35,286 nucleotides of DNA. Source: Mediterranea sp. (in: CFB group bacteria). GTDB taxonomy: Bacteria > Bacteroidota > Bacteroidia > Bacteroidales > Bacteroidaceae. This document shows positions 8,728 through 18,733 of the stretch, in pieces (positions within the stretch are counted from its first letter, which is position 1; each line of letters starts with the position of its first letter). The stretch is taken from positions 1 through 35,286 of the forward strand of contig JAIRNG010000083.1 in assembly GCA_031258135.1 (NCBI GenBank), given 5' to 3'. The notes beneath the pieces are model-generated. The model was given only the letters and a program-made list of their open reading frames with translations. It was not told the DNA's origin and made no database searches. Both the position numbers and the translations under genes were made by a program.

Positions 8728-8748
8728 CAATTTTTTTCAAACTTAGCT

Positions 8749-9276
8749 TTAAATTTCTATCTGCACAACTGCGCCGTAAGGCGGGATCAGGCTGAAAGCC
8801 TCTTCCGGTTTCAATAGCCCTGCATAGACCTGAGCACAGGCAAGCACTCCGCCATGCGCAAAAACAGCAATATGCTGATGGCCTTGCTGCTTCATTTCGT
8901 CCAAGAAAGCAGAGACCCGTTGGAATTGCATCATAAACGATTCGCCTCCGGTAGCCGGCACATTCAGGAAATCATCGAACCATTCCTGCATCCGGGGATC
9001 GGCGATCCGGTCAAACCGTTGCATCTCCCATTCTCCGAAATCCAGTTCCTTCAGGCGATCGTCGCGGATAGCATCCGGATAACCGCAATAATCCGCAAGT
9101 TTCGTGCAACGGGATAGCGGACTTGTGAATACCCTGTCAAAATCATCTGTGGCAATGTGCTTGTGAGTAGCGGAAGCCTCTTGGGGAAACGTATCCTTTA
9201 ACGGTACATCCGTCTGCCCATAACAGATACCTTGGGGAACATCGACCGAAGTATGCCGTATCAGTTTAACTTTCAT
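8749..9276 (-). CDS. cobC: Alpha-ribazole phosphatase (CobC), histidine phosphatase superfamily
   Basis: This enzyme removes phosphate from alpha-ribazole 5'-phosphate or from adenosylcobalamin 5'-phosphate in nucleotide-loop assembly. The 175-residue protein has the phosphohistidine motif LIRHTSV with His8. It also has CYGQTDVPL, an arginine in TSPLSRC, ELDFGEWE with the acidic residue, and the second His141 in FAHGGVL. It is the last gene of the cobU-T-S-C operon, 11 nt downstream of cobS. Other histidine phosphatases look similar, so the operon decides the assignment. Confidence 0.9.
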   Translation of the reverse strand: MKVKLIRHTSVDVPQGICYGQTDVPLKDTFPQEASATHKHIATDDFDRVFTSPLSRCTKLADYCGYPDAIRDDRLKELDFGEWEMQRFDRIADPRMQEWFDDFLNVPATGGESFMMQFQRVSAFLDEMKQQGHQHIAVFAHGGVLACAQVYAGLLKPEEAFSLIPPYGAVVQIEI

Positions 9277-9287
9277 TGGTTTACGAA

Positions 9288-10040
9288 TTAAAAGGGATGA
9301 TTATGGATCAAAAGAACAATGCCGAGATAGAACGAAAGTTCACATAACAGGGCGGTTGCTCCGCAACAGTCGCCCGTATATCCCTGCAAGCGTCTTTTCA
9401 TGAGCAGATAGAGCAGATAGAGAACCGGCAAAGGCAGCAGGGCGGCCAACCACAAACCCGCCGGCAACACAACTAATAAAGGAACAATTCCACAGAGCAG
9501 GGCAAACACAAATGCACCGGCGCTCATCCGGTCATAAACCGTTTTGATCTTGCTCTCTTCCTCCTTACGGGCATAGGGAAGCAGATGGATCAACTGACCG
9601 GCGACAAATTTGCTCCAGGCATCTCCGGCGATAACCACCCAACAAACCAATGGTACGGAAATCGCACCGAGCAACGTCCACAAAAGAAGAAAATAAAGGA
9701 TCAGGCCAATGACCCCATAACTCCCGGTATGTGAATCTTTCATGATAGCCAATGTACGTTCTTTGGTGGTTGCACTGCCGAAAGCATCAAAGAAATCGGC
9801 CAGCCCGTCTTCATGCAACGCTCCCGTCAGACACAGGCGGCCGGTCATGGCCAATAACACGGCTATGCCCGCGGGTAAAACCATTGAAGAAGCCCACAAC
9901 ACGGCAGCGGTAAACCCTCCTGTCAGCCATCCGGCCAATGGCCAGTAGTCCACCACATGCTTAAAGTTTTCCGCGGGCGCCTCTTTTATTCTCCAGAAAG
10001 GCAACCGGGTAAAGAAGATAAAAGCTGCCAGTACTTTCAT
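9288..10040 (-). CDS. cobS: Adenosylcobinamide-GDP ribazoletransferase (cobalamin synthase, CobS)
   Basis: This membrane enzyme condenses adenosylcobinamide-GDP with alpha-ribazole (phosphate) to complete the nucleotide loop. The roughly 250-residue protein has several hydrophobic helices and the family motif GALHEDGLADFFDAFGS (near residue 75), whose acidic residues are thought to bind Mg2+. Near the N-terminus FFTRLPFW is also typical. The ORF track begins at a GTG (10043) overlapping the cobT TAG; the next codon is ATG (10040), which I use. Translation is probably coupled to cobT. Confidence 0.94.
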   Translation of the reverse strand: MKVLAAFIFFTRLPFWRIKEAPAENFKHVVDYWPLAGWLTGGFTAAVLWASSMVLPAGIAVLLAMTGRLCLTGALHEDGLADFFDAFGSATTKERTLAIMKDSHTGSYGVIGLILYFLLLWTLLGAISVPLVCWVVIAGDAWSKFVAGQLIHLLPYARKEEESKIKTVYDRMSAGAFVFALLCGIVPLLVVLPAGLWLAALLPLPVLYLLYLLMKRRLQGYTGDCCGATALLCELSFYLGIVLLIHNHPF

Positions 10041-10042
10041 CA

Positions 10043-11080
10043 CTAAAAATATTTGGTCACATTGGTTTCCTGAAAACTGTCCATCTCATTGATCATCCGC
10101 ACAGCCGAGTCCACAACCGGATAAGCGCATATTGCGCCCGTACCTTCGCCCAACCGTAATCCTAAGCTCAACAGCGGCTTAACGTTCATGTATTCCAATA
10201 GCTGTCTGTGCCCGGCTTCATCTCCCTGATGGGCGAATATGGCATAATCCAAAACCTGCGGATACAGCATGGATGCAACAAGGATACAATTGGTCATGAT
10301 AAAACCATCGACGAGAATGACCATTTTCAGTTCGGCGGCTTCCAACATGCCACCGATCGCCATGACCATCTCAAAACCGCCGAAATAAGAGACAATATCG
10401 AGCAGGGAGCGGTCTCCGGAATAGTTCTTCATGGCTTTTTTCAGAATGGAATATTTACGGCGAACGCCTTCACTGTCCAGGCCGCTGCCGGCTCCCACAC
10501 AATTCTCAAGGGGAATACCGGTGAAATAACTCATCCAGACGGAAGAGGGTGATGTATTCCCGATACCCATCTCACCGAAACTGATGATATTGCATCCTTC
10601 GTTGAAGCTGTCACGCACCACAGCCGCACCGTGTTCTATACACTGTTTCAATTCGGCTCTGGTCATCGCAGGCCCATAGCGGAAATTTGCGGTTCCCTTA
10701 CGTACTTTACGGTCAATGATCCCGCTACCGGCGGGAAAATCATAATCCACTCCGGCATCCACCACTTTCAATGTGAATCCATGCTGCCGGCAGAGGAAAT
10801 TCACGCCCCCCCCTCCTTTGAGGAAATGAAGGGTCTGTTGCCAGGTCACTTCTTTAGGCGACAGGCTGACGCCCTCATCGGCAATGCCATGATCGGCAGC
10901 AAAAATAATATTATGCGGATTCCTTAAAACCGGACTTGTCGTCTGCCGGATCATGGCCACCTGCAATGCGATCTCTTCCAGTCTTCCCAATGCGCCTTTC
11001 GGCTTGGTCAGGTTATCTATTTTACGGATGATCTTCCCGCGGATAGCGTCATCCGGTTTCGTTATATTGAATATCTTCAT
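10043..11080 (-). CDS. cobT: Nicotinate-nucleotide:dimethylbenzimidazole phosphoribosyltransferase (CobT)
   Basis: This enzyme transfers phosphoribose from nicotinate mononucleotide to the lower-ligand base, forming alpha-ribazole phosphate. The 345 residues show [14 protein letters not shown] near the N-terminus, [28 protein letters not shown], and the catalytic Glu312 in LRLGEGTGA near the C-terminus. Length matches the family. A run of eight G on the coding strand encodes the KGGGGVN stretch, where homologues usually have a GG-small-residue motif; the frame is intact. Only 3 nt separate it from cobU. No base-synthesis gene (bluB or bza) is in the window. Confidence 0.95.
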   Translation of the reverse strand: MKIFNITKPDDAIRGKIIRKIDNLTKPKGALGRLEEIALQVAMIRQTTSPVLRNPHNIIFAADHGIADEGVSLSPKEVTWQQTLHFLKGGGGVNFLCRQHGFTLKVVDAGVDYDFPAGSGIIDRKVRKGTANFRYGPAMTRAELKQCIEHGAAVVRDSFNEGCNIISFGEMGIGNTSPSSVWMSYFTGIPLENCVGAGSGLDSEGVRRKYSILKKAMKNYSGDRSLLDIVSYFGGFEMVMAIGGMLEAAELKMVILVDGFIMTNCILVASMLYPQVLDYAIFAHQGDEAGHRQLLEYMNVKPLLSLGLRLGEGTGAICAYPVVDSAVRMINEMDSFQETNVTKYF

Positions 11081-11083
11081 AAA

Positions 11084-11593
11084 CTATTTAATTTTCACAG
11101 GGATCCCCGATACCATAAGAACAACCTGACCGGCTTTCTGTGCGATGTACTGATTTACCCATCCCTGCAGGTCGGTGAATTTACGTTGCACCTCATTTTC
11201 AGCTACTCCTCCCATCCCGATCTCATTGGTGACAAAAATGAATGTGGCGTCCTGTGCCGTAAACTTATCAAATTCGGCCTTTATAGCATCGAGGGATTCG
11301 TCTATATCGGAATCGGAATCAAAAAAGAAATTGGTACTCCACAACGTTACGCAGTCAATCAAAACCACACGGCCTTCCAGTTGATGGCGGCTCAGCTGCT
11401 TTTCTTCTTCGATAGTGGTCCACTCTTTCCCCCGCCGGGATTGATGACGGACCACCCGCCGGCGAAACTCGTCATCCCATATCCGGGAGGTAGCCATATA
11501 GACCGGAGCCGCCGAAAGGGAAAGCGCCAGCTTCTCGGCATAACTGCTCTTCCCCGAACGGGAACCACCGGTAATAAGGATGATCTGTTTCAT
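11084..11593 (-). CDS. cobU: Adenosylcobinamide kinase / guanylyltransferase (CobU)
   Basis: This bifunctional enzyme phosphorylates adenosylcobinamide and then attaches GMP, activating it for CobS. The 169 residues carry the P-loop GGSRSGKS (9-16) and His50 in RRVVRHQSRRG, matching the guanylylated histidine. It also has LIDCVTLW and the long family motif VTNEIGMGGVAENEVQRKF. It is the first gene of the minus-strand cobalamin operon and has a -7 box 27 nt upstream of its ATG. Confidence 0.96.
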   Translation of the reverse strand: MKQIILITGGSRSGKSSYAEKLALSLSAAPVYMATSRIWDDEFRRRVVRHQSRRGKEWTTIEEEKQLSRHQLEGRVVLIDCVTLWSTNFFFDSDSDIDESLDAIKAEFDKFTAQDATFIFVTNEIGMGGVAENEVQRKFTDLQGWVNQYIAQKAGQVVLMVSGIPVKIK

Positions 11594-11620
11594 GTGGATT
11601 TAAGATAGATGAATGAACCG

Positions 11621-11628
11621 CAAAGATA
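11621..11628 (-). promoter_or_regulatory. -7 box of the cobUTSC operon
   Basis: The minus strand reads TATCTTTG, matching TAnnTTTG, 27 nt upstream of the cobU ATG. The predicted leader is only about 20 nt, too short for a cobalamin riboswitch, and no B12-box-like sequence was found. A -33 element is not convincing. Confidence 0.55.
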
Positions 11629-11701
11629 CTGTTTTTCAAAAAACAACGGAAGATTATTTACGGATATAGTGTAGCGCCTTATACGGGATTAGAAATTCCG
11701 G

Positions 11702-13801
11702 TTATTTCATGAACAGTTCCGACTCCGATACATTCGTATGATTATCTATATTCAGCCGGAATTGCTTCAGCCTTTTCAGATCGTGTATGGGAGGTTCTAC
11801 CCCGTAGGGTATCGGCCGGCCGGAGAGTTCCTGAAAGTAGAGCAAACAGGCGTCTCTCCACCAAACGGCATCGCGTATCTGTATTTTCAGTTTGTTCCGT
11901 ATGTGGACGAAACGTTCGGCATCCACATACTTCTCCAGCCTGCCCCAGGCCGTCCGGAAAGAGTTTACGCGCACCACTCCGCGACCGTAAGCATGGCAAA
12001 GTTCTTCCCATAGCGTATTTCCGCTTTTCATCCTGTGATCCCAGGGAACATGGTGGAACCAGAGAATCAATTCTTCGGGGCAAGTAGCCGGGTTGTCAAA
12101 CCGTTCAGCCAAACGGGCATGATACTGTGCCGTGGCATTGCTTCCCGTACGGCTGCGGTCGAATCCGATGCCTTCTGCATCCGCCTTGTGGTAGTAGCCG
12201 GGCATCCAGTCGGGACGGGCGCCGGGAATGTCGCACCAGGGTTCAGGCCCGTAATGGTGACCCCAGGCAAAAAGGTGATGCAATCCGAGAGGCATCATAT
12301 ATTCCACAACCGCTTCGCGGGATTCGAGCATCATACGGCTCAACTCTCCTTTAAAGAAGGAGAAATCCGCCGCTGTCCGATCAGTCGCATCCTTAAATGT
12401 CAACGTGATCCACTCGTCGGCAATTTCCTTTGAGGATAACTGATGATTCCAGGCCAGACGCCCAAAGGCATACCAGTTGGCCTGCGCCAGATGATGTCCG
12501 CACCAGTTCACATCCGTACCGGTATTCGCTACACCGGCTATGGCCTTTATCTTTTGCGGATAGATGCTGCCATCCGTTACGCGAGCCACAGTAGAGCCTT
12601 CTCCTTGCTGATAGGTATCGCTATCCAGACATTCCTTCCACATCGGAGCCAGATAAGCCAGATGATTGGAGAAGCCCAGATATTCCTGTGTGATCTGAAA
12701 TTCGGCCATTACGGGTGTCTTTTTCATTGCACCGAACAGCGGACTGAACGGCTCACGGGGCTGGAAATCCACCGGCCCGTTCTTTACCTGGACGATCACG
12801 TTATCACGGAACCGCCCATCGAAAGGCATAAATTCCCGGTAGGCCTGCTTCGCACGGTCTTCATCTCCGGGATTATAGACAAACGCACGCCACATCACGA
12901 TTCCTTTGTGGGGTTTCAGCGCATCGGCAATCATATTGGCGCCATCTGCGTGGGTACGTCCGAAGTCCTGCGGGCCGGGAAGCCCTTCGGAATTGGCTTT
13001 CACCAGGAAGCCGCCAAAGTCGGGAATGAGTTCATAGATTTCACCGGCTTTATCTTTCCACCAGCGCCGGACGGCTTTATCCGACGGATCGGAGGTTGGA
13101 AGACCTCCCAACTCCGTCGGCGAAGAGAAGTTGATGGACAAATAGACCCTGATGCCATAGGGACGGAATATATCCGCCAGCGCCTTCACTTTCGCAAGAT
13201 AAGCGGCAGAGAGTATCTGCGGACTCGCATTTACATTATTCAATACCGTTGCGTTGATACCGACAGAAGCATTGGCGCGGGCGTAGGCTTCATACCGGGG
13301 TGAGACGGTTGCGGGCAACTCCTCCCAGTTCCAAAGGGAAATTCCGGCATAGCCGCGTTCCACACTCCGGTCCGGGTTATCCCAGTGATTGAGGATACGG
13401 ATATCATAACGGGGGGATTCGACAACCTGAAGCTGTCCGTCGGCTTGCCCCATTTCCTGTAAACGCAACAAGTGATAAGCGCCATAAAGCAACCCTTGCT
13501 CCGTGGCCGACTCTATCGTCACGACATCATCCACCCCCCGGCAACGGATGGAATAACTATCCGGCGACAACCTGCCGCCGCCGGACTTACCCGCAGGTTG
13601 AATCTTTAACAGAACAGGCGTTCCGCCTCTCCACTGAGTACGGATCTCTTTCAATGCAATATCCGTAGTTGGCGATTGCTTATTACAGCTAACCTCTGCA
13701 TGAGCGGTAGCCGGCGCCCGAAGCCACAATCGGCTGCCATCTTCGGCCTGTATCTGTCCTGCGCAGATAATCAGGGAGATGATTGAAATTAATTTCTTCA
13801 T
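11702..13801 (-). CDS. Secreted alpha-glucuronidase, GH67
   Basis: This enzyme releases (4-O-methyl)glucuronic acid from the non-reducing end of glucuronoxylan oligosaccharides. The N-terminus MKKLISIISLIICAGQIQA is a signal peptide, so the protein is probably periplasmic. An N-terminal GH67 beta-sandwich domain is followed by a TIM barrel beginning near LNHWDNPDRSVERGYAG. Candidate catalytic residues are Glu272 in KANSEGLPGP (acid), Asp345 in NGPVDFQ and Glu373 in ITQEYLG. The spacings of 73 and 28 residues equal those in the Cellvibrio enzyme (E292, D365, E393). Length 699 fits the family. It follows the GHL10 gene by 26 nt and is probably co-transcribed. Confidence 0.95.
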   Translation of the reverse strand: MKKLISIISLIICAGQIQAEDGSRLWLRAPATAHAEVSCNKQSPTTDIALKEIRTQWRGGTPVLLKIQPAGKSGGGRLSPDSYSIRCRGVDDVVTIESATEQGLLYGAYHLLRLQEMGQADGQLQVVESPRYDIRILNHWDNPDRSVERGYAGISLWNWEELPATVSPRYEAYARANASVGINATVLNNVNASPQILSAAYLAKVKALADIFRPYGIRVYLSINFSSPTELGGLPTSDPSDKAVRRWWKDKAGEIYELIPDFGGFLVKANSEGLPGPQDFGRTHADGANMIADALKPHKGIVMWRAFVYNPGDEDRAKQAYREFMPFDGRFRDNVIVQVKNGPVDFQPREPFSPLFGAMKKTPVMAEFQITQEYLGFSNHLAYLAPMWKECLDSDTYQQGEGSTVARVTDGSIYPQKIKAIAGVANTGTDVNWCGHHLAQANWYAFGRLAWNHQLSSKEIADEWITLTFKDATDRTAADFSFFKGELSRMMLESREAVVEYMMPLGLHHLFAWGHHYGPEPWCDIPGARPDWMPGYYHKADAEGIGFDRSRTGSNATAQYHARLAERFDNPATCPEELILWFHHVPWDHRMKSGNTLWEELCHAYGRGVVRVNSFRTAWGRLEKYVDAERFVHIRNKLKIQIRDAVWWRDACLLYFQELSGRPIPYGVEPPIHDLKRLKQFRLNIDNHTNVSESELFMK

Positions 13802-13827
13802 AAATACATATTACTTCAGTACTCAAT

Positions 13828-15324
13828 CTATAATTTTATCTTCTTTGAAACAGGGCGTGATTCATTCTGCAACCGGTCTAACGCCGTTACGACATAGTGA
13901 CATTTCGTCTTTCCCTCAGTATAAGGCAGCTTATAGTACGTATTCCTTGTTATGCTCACGATACGTGACGGATCATCGAGATTCACTTTTTCTTTATGGC
14001 CGAACCGGTAGATAACATAATGAGTGGCGCGATTCATCTCATCTTTTACTTCCGGCGCTTCCCAGAAGAGCATATAGCCATCTTCCGTCCAGGCCTTCTT
14101 CAGCCTGCCGACCCTGCCGGGAGCTTCATTGTCCATAAATTCAAACACGGGCTGAAGCGCCGGATATTTATGATACTCCTGCATCAACGCATCGCGATAA
14201 CATCCTTCGTTGTTCACGACCGAACCGGCCGGCCACTGGCAACTGCCGCCAATCGTCCGGTATGAACGCTGGATACTCATCTTACGGGGCAACTGATTGA
14301 TATTCATGTTCTCCGGGTCGGCGTTCATTATCGTATTCGGAACAGACTGACCGATAAACAACGGACGGTTTTCCGCGTTGCACGCCCACCAGTCTACCAA
14401 TTTCCGATAATCGGCCAGCGGATGTCCTACGTGCCAGTAAATCTGAGGAATATTGTAATCTATCCAGCCTTCGCGAACCCATAAAAGCACATCGGCATAC
14501 AGATCGTCATAGTTCTGCAACGCTTTGGTATCGCTGCCCGACGGATCATTGCTCTGATTACGATATACGCCGAAAGGACTGACGCCAAACTTCACCCAGG
14601 GCTTCAATGCACGGACGGTTTCATGTATCTCCCTGATCAGCAGATTCACGTTGTTGCGCCTCCAGTCTCCCCTGTCGGTAAAATCACCCCCATAGACCGC
14701 GAAACTCCCGTCATCCGGATAATCCGTTCCGCCGTCCGGATACGGATAAAAATAATCATCCATGTGGATACCGTCGACATCATAACGGTTCACAATATCC
14801 GTAATCACTTTACATATATGTATGCGATTCTCCGTGAAAGCCGGATCGAAGAACAATTTATTGTCATATACGACAAACCGCTCAGGATACATATTATATA
14901 TATGTGTGGAGGCCAGCTCATGAGTTATATTCGTCTTTGCACGATACGGATTGATCCAGGCATGAAGTTCCATATTACGCCTGTGACATTCTTCCACCAT
15001 AAATTCCAACGGATCCCAATAGGGTTCCGGAGCCATACCCTGCACTCCCGTCAGGAAGCGGCTCCAAGGCTCGTAAGCCGAATTGTACAACGCATCCGCT
15101 TCCGGACGGACCTGGAACATAATCACATTCATACCTGCCGCCTGCAAGGCATCCAACTGACCGGTCAAGGCTGCCTTTACCGTTCCGGAAGGAAGACCGC
15201 AGAACTGCCCGTTCACCGTTTGTATCCAGGCGCCGCGGAATTCACGTTTAGGATAGATTGCCTGTGCATGTAACGGCAAACATGCGGAAAGTAATACAAA
15301 GAAAGGTAAGTACATCCTGGTCAT
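13828..15324 (-). CDS. Secreted GHL10 (DUF187) glycoside-hydrolase-like protein with C-terminal Fn3-like domain
   Basis: This is a 498-residue exported protein with a signal peptide ending near LPLHAQA. The body begins KREFRGAWIQTV and continues with NVIMFQVRPEADALY, LHAWINPYRAK and YDVDGIHMDDYFYP. This is the TIM-barrel GHL10/DUF187 pattern, in which acidic residues such as the Asp pair in HMDDYF may be catalytic. The last 90 residues look like a beta-sandwich Fn3-like module. Substrates of this family are poorly defined and some members act on cell-wall glycans. Operon linkage to GH67 suggests, but does not show, a role in glycan use. A good promoter lies just upstream. Confidence 0.88.
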   Translation of the reverse strand: MTRMYLPFFVLLSACLPLHAQAIYPKREFRGAWIQTVNGQFCGLPSGTVKAALTGQLDALQAAGMNVIMFQVRPEADALYNSAYEPWSRFLTGVQGMAPEPYWDPLEFMVEECHRRNMELHAWINPYRAKTNITHELASTHIYNMYPERFVVYDNKLFFDPAFTENRIHICKVITDIVNRYDVDGIHMDDYFYPYPDGGTDYPDDGSFAVYGGDFTDRGDWRRNNVNLLIREIHETVRALKPWVKFGVSPFGVYRNQSNDPSGSDTKALQNYDDLYADVLLWVREGWIDYNIPQIYWHVGHPLADYRKLVDWWACNAENRPLFIGQSVPNTIMNADPENMNINQLPRKMSIQRSYRTIGGSCQWPAGSVVNNEGCYRDALMQEYHKYPALQPVFEFMDNEAPGRVGRLKKAWTEDGYMLFWEAPEVKDEMNRATHYVIYRFGHKEKVNLDDPSRIVSITRNTYYKLPYTEGKTKCHYVVTALDRLQNESRPVSKKIKL

Positions 15325-15353
15325 AATATTCCTGTTTCTTATTTACCGGAAGG

Positions 15354-15382
15354 CAAAGATAAAGTTTATTTAGGATTGGCAA
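15354..15382 (-). promoter_or_regulatory. Promoter of the GHL10-GH67 operon
   Basis: On the minus strand a TTG (15382-15380) is followed after 18 nt by TATCTTTG (15361-15354), close to the Bacteroidota -33/-7 arrangement. The box is about 30 nt upstream of the GHL10 ATG. Confidence 0.6.
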
Positions 15383-15406
15383 CTACTCATTTCACTAAAT
15401 TAATAG

Positions 15407-15414
15407 TAACTTTG
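15407..15414 (+). promoter_or_regulatory. -7 box upstream of uvrA
   Basis: TAACTTTG matches TAnnTTTG and ends 29 nt before the uvrA ATG. It is divergent from the GHL10 promoter, with about 45 nt between the two boxes. No clear -33 element is seen. Confidence 0.5.
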
Positions 15415-15443
15415 GCGACCTGAAAACTTCTAACTTCTTCAAC

Positions 15444-18257
15444 ATGTCCGACAGTAAATATATAAGCATCAAGGGAGCGCGGGTGAATAACCTGAAAAAT
15501 ATCGATGTGAACATCCCACGCAATAAATTGGTCGTGATCACAGGACTTTCCGGTTCGGGCAAGTCATCCCTGGCTTTTGACACACTGTACGCCGAAGGAC
15601 AACGGCGTTACGTGGAAAGCCTGTCATCTTACGCCCGTCAATTCCTTGGACGTATGAGCAAGCCGGAATGTGATTTCATCAAAGGCATACCTCCCGCAAT
15701 CGCCATCGAGCAGAAAGTAAGCAGCCGGAACCCGCGTTCGACTGTGGGTACAAGCACCGAGATATATGAATATCTGCGCTTGCTCTTTGCCCGTATCGGA
15801 AAGACATTCAGTCCGGTGAGCGGACAAGAGGTCAGGAAGCATAACATAGAGGACATCGTGAACTGTATGCTATCTTATCCGGAAGGAACAAGATACGCCA
15901 TACTTACAACTTTCCGTTTACCCGGAGGCCGGACGCTGCAACAGCAACTGGAGATCGACCTGAAACAAGGTTTTAACCGTATCGAGGTCAATGGAGAAAC
16001 GGAGCGTATCGAGGACTATATTCCCCGGGACGGCGACACGGTCTACCTGTTGGTAGACCGCATGGCTGTGGACAGTACCAAAGACGCCATCAGCCGCCTG
16101 ACCGATTCCGCCGAGACAGCCATGTATGAAGGAGGCGGGATTTGCATGTTACGTTTCTATCTACCCGATGGGAGCAGCAAGCTGCACACATTCAGCACTA
16201 CATTCGAAGCCGACGGAATAACTTTTGAGGAGCCCAACGATCAGATGTTCTCCTTTAACTCTCCGGCAGGCGCTTGCCCGGAATGTGAGGGATTCGGAAC
16301 AGTCATCGGGATAGACGAACACCTGGTGGTTCCCAACCGGGCCTTATCCGTTTACGACGGGGCTGTTGTGTGCTGGCGCGGCGAAAAGATGGGCGAATGG
16401 AAAGACGAGTTGATATATAATGCCGATAAATTCAGCTTCCCCATATTCACCCCATACTACGAACTGACCCATGAACAACGCCGGACGCTTTGGGAGGGCA
16501 ACCGGTTTTTCCATGGCATAAATGATTTCTTCCACATGCTGGAAGAGAACCAGTATAAGATTCAGTATCGTGTCATACTGGCCCGTTACCGCGGCAAGAC
16601 CCTTTGTCCCGCATGTCACGGCACGCGCCTGAAGCCGGAAGCCGGTTATGTACGCGTAGGCGGCAGGCGTATCAGCGAACTGGTTGACCTGCCTGTCACC
16701 GAACTGAAACAATTCTTCGATACGCTGACGTTGGACAATCATGATAAAGCTGTTTCAACGCGTATATTGACGGAAATAAACAGCCGGATCAGTTTCCTTA
16801 TCAATGTCGGATTAGGATACCTGACCCTCAACCGGCTCAGCAATTCGCTCTCCGGCGGTGAAAGCCAGCGCATCAACCTGGCGACCTCATTGGGCAGCAG
16901 CTTGGTGGGTAGCCTGTATATCCTTGACGAACCGAGCATCGGGTTACACAGCCGCGACACGGACCGGCTCATAGCGGTGCTCCGGCAGTTACAGGAGTTG
17001 GGCAACACGGTGATCGTTGTAGAACATGATGAAGAGATCATCCGTGCCGCCGATTACATAATCGACATAGGCCCGAAGGCCGGCCGGCTGGGAGGTGAGA
17101 TCGTTTACGAAGGCGGGATGAACGACCTGAAAAAGGATAGCAACAGTTACACCGTACACTACCTGCTGGGAGAAGAGACGATACCCGTTCCCCCATCCCG
17201 CCGCCCGTGGAACAATTATATCAGGATTAAAGGCGCCCGCGAGAACAACCTGAAAGGCATCGACGTTAAGTTCCCGTTGAACGTGATGACGGTAGTGACC
17301 GGCGTGTCCGGTTCCGGAAAGAGCACATTGGTGCGCGACATCTTCTACAGGGCTCTGAGGCGGGAACTGGATGAGGGCAGCGACCGTCCCGGAGAATTTA
17401 CCGGCATTGAGGGCGACATCAGACATTTACACCATATCGAATTTGTCGATCAGAACCCGATAGGAAAATCCAGCCGCAGCAACCCTGCCACCTATCTTAG
17501 GGTTTACGATGAAATCCGTAAGCTATGGGCCGACCAGCCCCTGTCCAAACAGATGGGGTATTCCGCCGGGTATTTCAGTTTCAACAGTGAAGGTGGACGT
17601 TGCGAGGAATGTAAAGGTGAGGGTACGATAACGGTGGAGATGCAGTTCATGGCCGACCTGGTATTGGAATGTGAATCGTGCCACGGCAAACGTTTCAAGA
17701 CCGACACGCTGGACGTCCGGTTCCATGGGATGAACATCTGTGACGTACTCGACATGACAATCAACCAGGCCGTCGAGTTCTTCACGCAGCATGGGCAAAA
17801 AAAGATCGTCAGGAAGCTGCTCCCCTTACAGGACGTCGGGCTCGGATATATCAAGCTGGGACAAACCTCCTCGACACTGTCGGGCGGTGAGAATCAACGT
17901 GTAAAACTGGCCTATTACCTCAGTCAGGAAAAGGCGTGCCCCACCCTGTTTATCTTTGACGAACCCACGACAGGACTTCACTTCCATGACATCCGTAAAC
18001 TGCTGGAAGCTTTCGACGCGTTGATTCGCCGGGGTCATACTATTGTCATCATCGAGCACAATATGGACGTAATAAAATGTGCGGACCATGTTATCGACCT
18101 TGGCCCGGAAGGAGGAGACAAAGGCGGGAACCTGGTAGCGGCCGGCGCTCCGGAAGAAGTTGCCGCCTGTGCCGCCAGCTATACCGGACGGTTCCTGAAA
18201 GAGAAATTAAAGCACTCCTCCCCCCCCTTTTATCCACAACCTCACGGTCAGAAGTAA
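15444..18257 (+). CDS. uvrA: Excinuclease ABC subunit A (UvrA)
   Basis: This is the damage-recognition ATPase of nucleotide excision repair, acting as a dimer with UvrB. The 937 residues contain two ABC modules. The first has P-loop [10 protein letters not shown] (33-42) and signature [12 protein letters not shown] with [12 protein letters not shown]. The second has [11 protein letters not shown] and [12 protein letters not shown] with [11 protein letters not shown]. Zinc-binding cysteine pairs are visible as [24 protein letters not shown] and CESCHGKR. Some Bacteroidota carry more than one UvrA, so this may be one of two. The last codons contain a run of eight C, and the 3' end overlaps the convergent barrel gene by 10 nt. 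The C-terminal [15 protein letters not shown] looks like a lineage-specific tail. Confidence 0.96.
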   Translation: MSDSKYISIKGARVNNLKNIDVNIPRNKLVVITGLSGSGKSSLAFDTLYAEGQRRYVESLSSYARQFLGRMSKPECDFIKGIPPAIAIEQKVSSRNPRSTVGTSTEIYEYLRLLFARIGKTFSPVSGQEVRKHNIEDIVNCMLSYPEGTRYAILTTFRLPGGRTLQQQLEIDLKQGFNRIEVNGETERIEDYIPRDGDTVYLLVDRMAVDSTKDAISRLTDSAETAMYEGGGICMLRFYLPDGSSKLHTFSTTFEADGITFEEPNDQMFSFNSPAGACPECEGFGTVIGIDEHLVVPNRALSVYDGAVVCWRGEKMGEWKDELIYNADKFSFPIFTPYYELTHEQRRTLWEGNRFFHGINDFFHMLEENQYKIQYRVILARYRGKTLCPACHGTRLKPEAGYVRVGGRRISELVDLPVTELKQFFDTLTLDNHDKAVSTRILTEINSRISFLINVGLGYLTLNRLSNSLSGGESQRINLATSLGSSLVGSLYILDEPSIGLHSRDTDRLIAVLRQLQELGNTVIVVEHDEEIIRAADYIIDIGPKAGRLGGEIVYEGGMNDLKKDSNSYTVHYLLGEETIPVPPSRRPWNNYIRIKGARENNLKGIDVKFPLNVMTVVTGVSGSGKSTLVRDIFYRALRRELDEGSDRPGEFTGIEGDIRHLHHIEFVDQNPIGKSSRSNPATYLRVYDEIRKLWADQPLSKQMGYSAGYFSFNSEGGRCEECKGEGTITVEMQFMADLVLECESCHGKRFKTDTLDVRFHGMNICDVLDMTINQAVEFFTQHGQKKIVRKLLPLQDVGLGYIKLGQTSSTLSGGENQRVKLAYYLSQEKACPTLFIFDEPTTGLHFHDIRKLLEAFDALIRRGHTIVIIEHNMDVIKCADHVIDLGPEGGDKGGNLVAAGAPEEVAACAASYTGRFLKEKLKHSSPPFYPQPHGQK

Positions 18258-18733
18258 AGCCCGAACCCCACTTTCAATCCGAATTTGGAATAGGCGCTGT
18301 CTTTGAAACTAAGATCGTAATAAACGGCCGGCTCCAATGTAATGGTTTTGGTAATGAAGAAGGCATACCCGGCCTCGGCAAAAGCGCCCAGGTCTGTTAC
18401 GGAACCGCTTGACTCCGGTTTCCAATACTCCATCTTAACTCCCGCACCGAGATAAACGCCTGTTGTCTGGAAGTAATAACGTCCGCTGACACTGGTGCGA
18501 TACGAATCGACGGGTCTCGTCCAGTTGCCTCCCACACCGACCATCAGCGCGGCATTATCTATCAGGAAAGCTCCCGCCTGTGTGTTTATACCGAAGCTGG
18601 TGCCCTCGTAGCTGCTCTGCGAATAGCTTAATCCTGTAACAGAAGGATTTACGACCCATTTCCCCTGCTCAAACTGCGCCTTGGCTGCAATTGACATACC
18701 CAACAGGCAAAGGCTAAAAACTACTTTTCTCAT
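18248..18733 (-). CDS. Small outer-membrane beta-barrel protein
   Basis: This 161-residue exported protein has signal peptide MRKVVFSLCLLGMSIAAKA. The mature part has alternating hydrophobic strands, many Tyr/Gly and a final aromatic residue in VGFGLYF, typical of outer-membrane barrels of about eight strands. It resembles the generic 'outer membrane beta-barrel' families of Bacteroidota, with no specific function visible. Its start overlaps the end of the upstream two-TM gene by 20 nt, so it is probably the third gene of the cstA operon. Its stop lies within the uvrA 3' end. Confidence 0.8.
   Translation of the reverse strand: MRKVVFSLCLLGMSIAAKAQFEQGKWVVNPSVTGLSYSQSSYEGTSFGINTQAGAFLIDNAALMVGVGGNWTRPVDSYRTSVSGRYYFQTTGVYLGAGVKMEYWKPESSGSVTDLGAFAEAGYAFFITKTITLEPAVYYDLSFKDSAYSKFGLKVGFGLYF

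Larger units (their letters stand above)
7094..8748 (-). other. AT-rich restriction-modification island between convergent cobalamin operons
   Basis: The segment between the cbiB stop and the cobC stop is clearly richer in A and T than the cobalamin genes on both sides. It holds only the methyltransferase and endonuclease genes. Composition, gene type and position at a convergent junction suggest horizontal acquisition without breaking either operon. No integrase, transposase, tRNA or direct target repeat is visible at the edges, so the insertion mechanism is unknown. Confidence 0.65.

Noticed and set aside
12443-13303. 286-codon plus-strand ORF inside the GH67 gene
   Set aside because: GH67 catalytic residues and spacing are clear on the minus strand; this is a shadow ORF.
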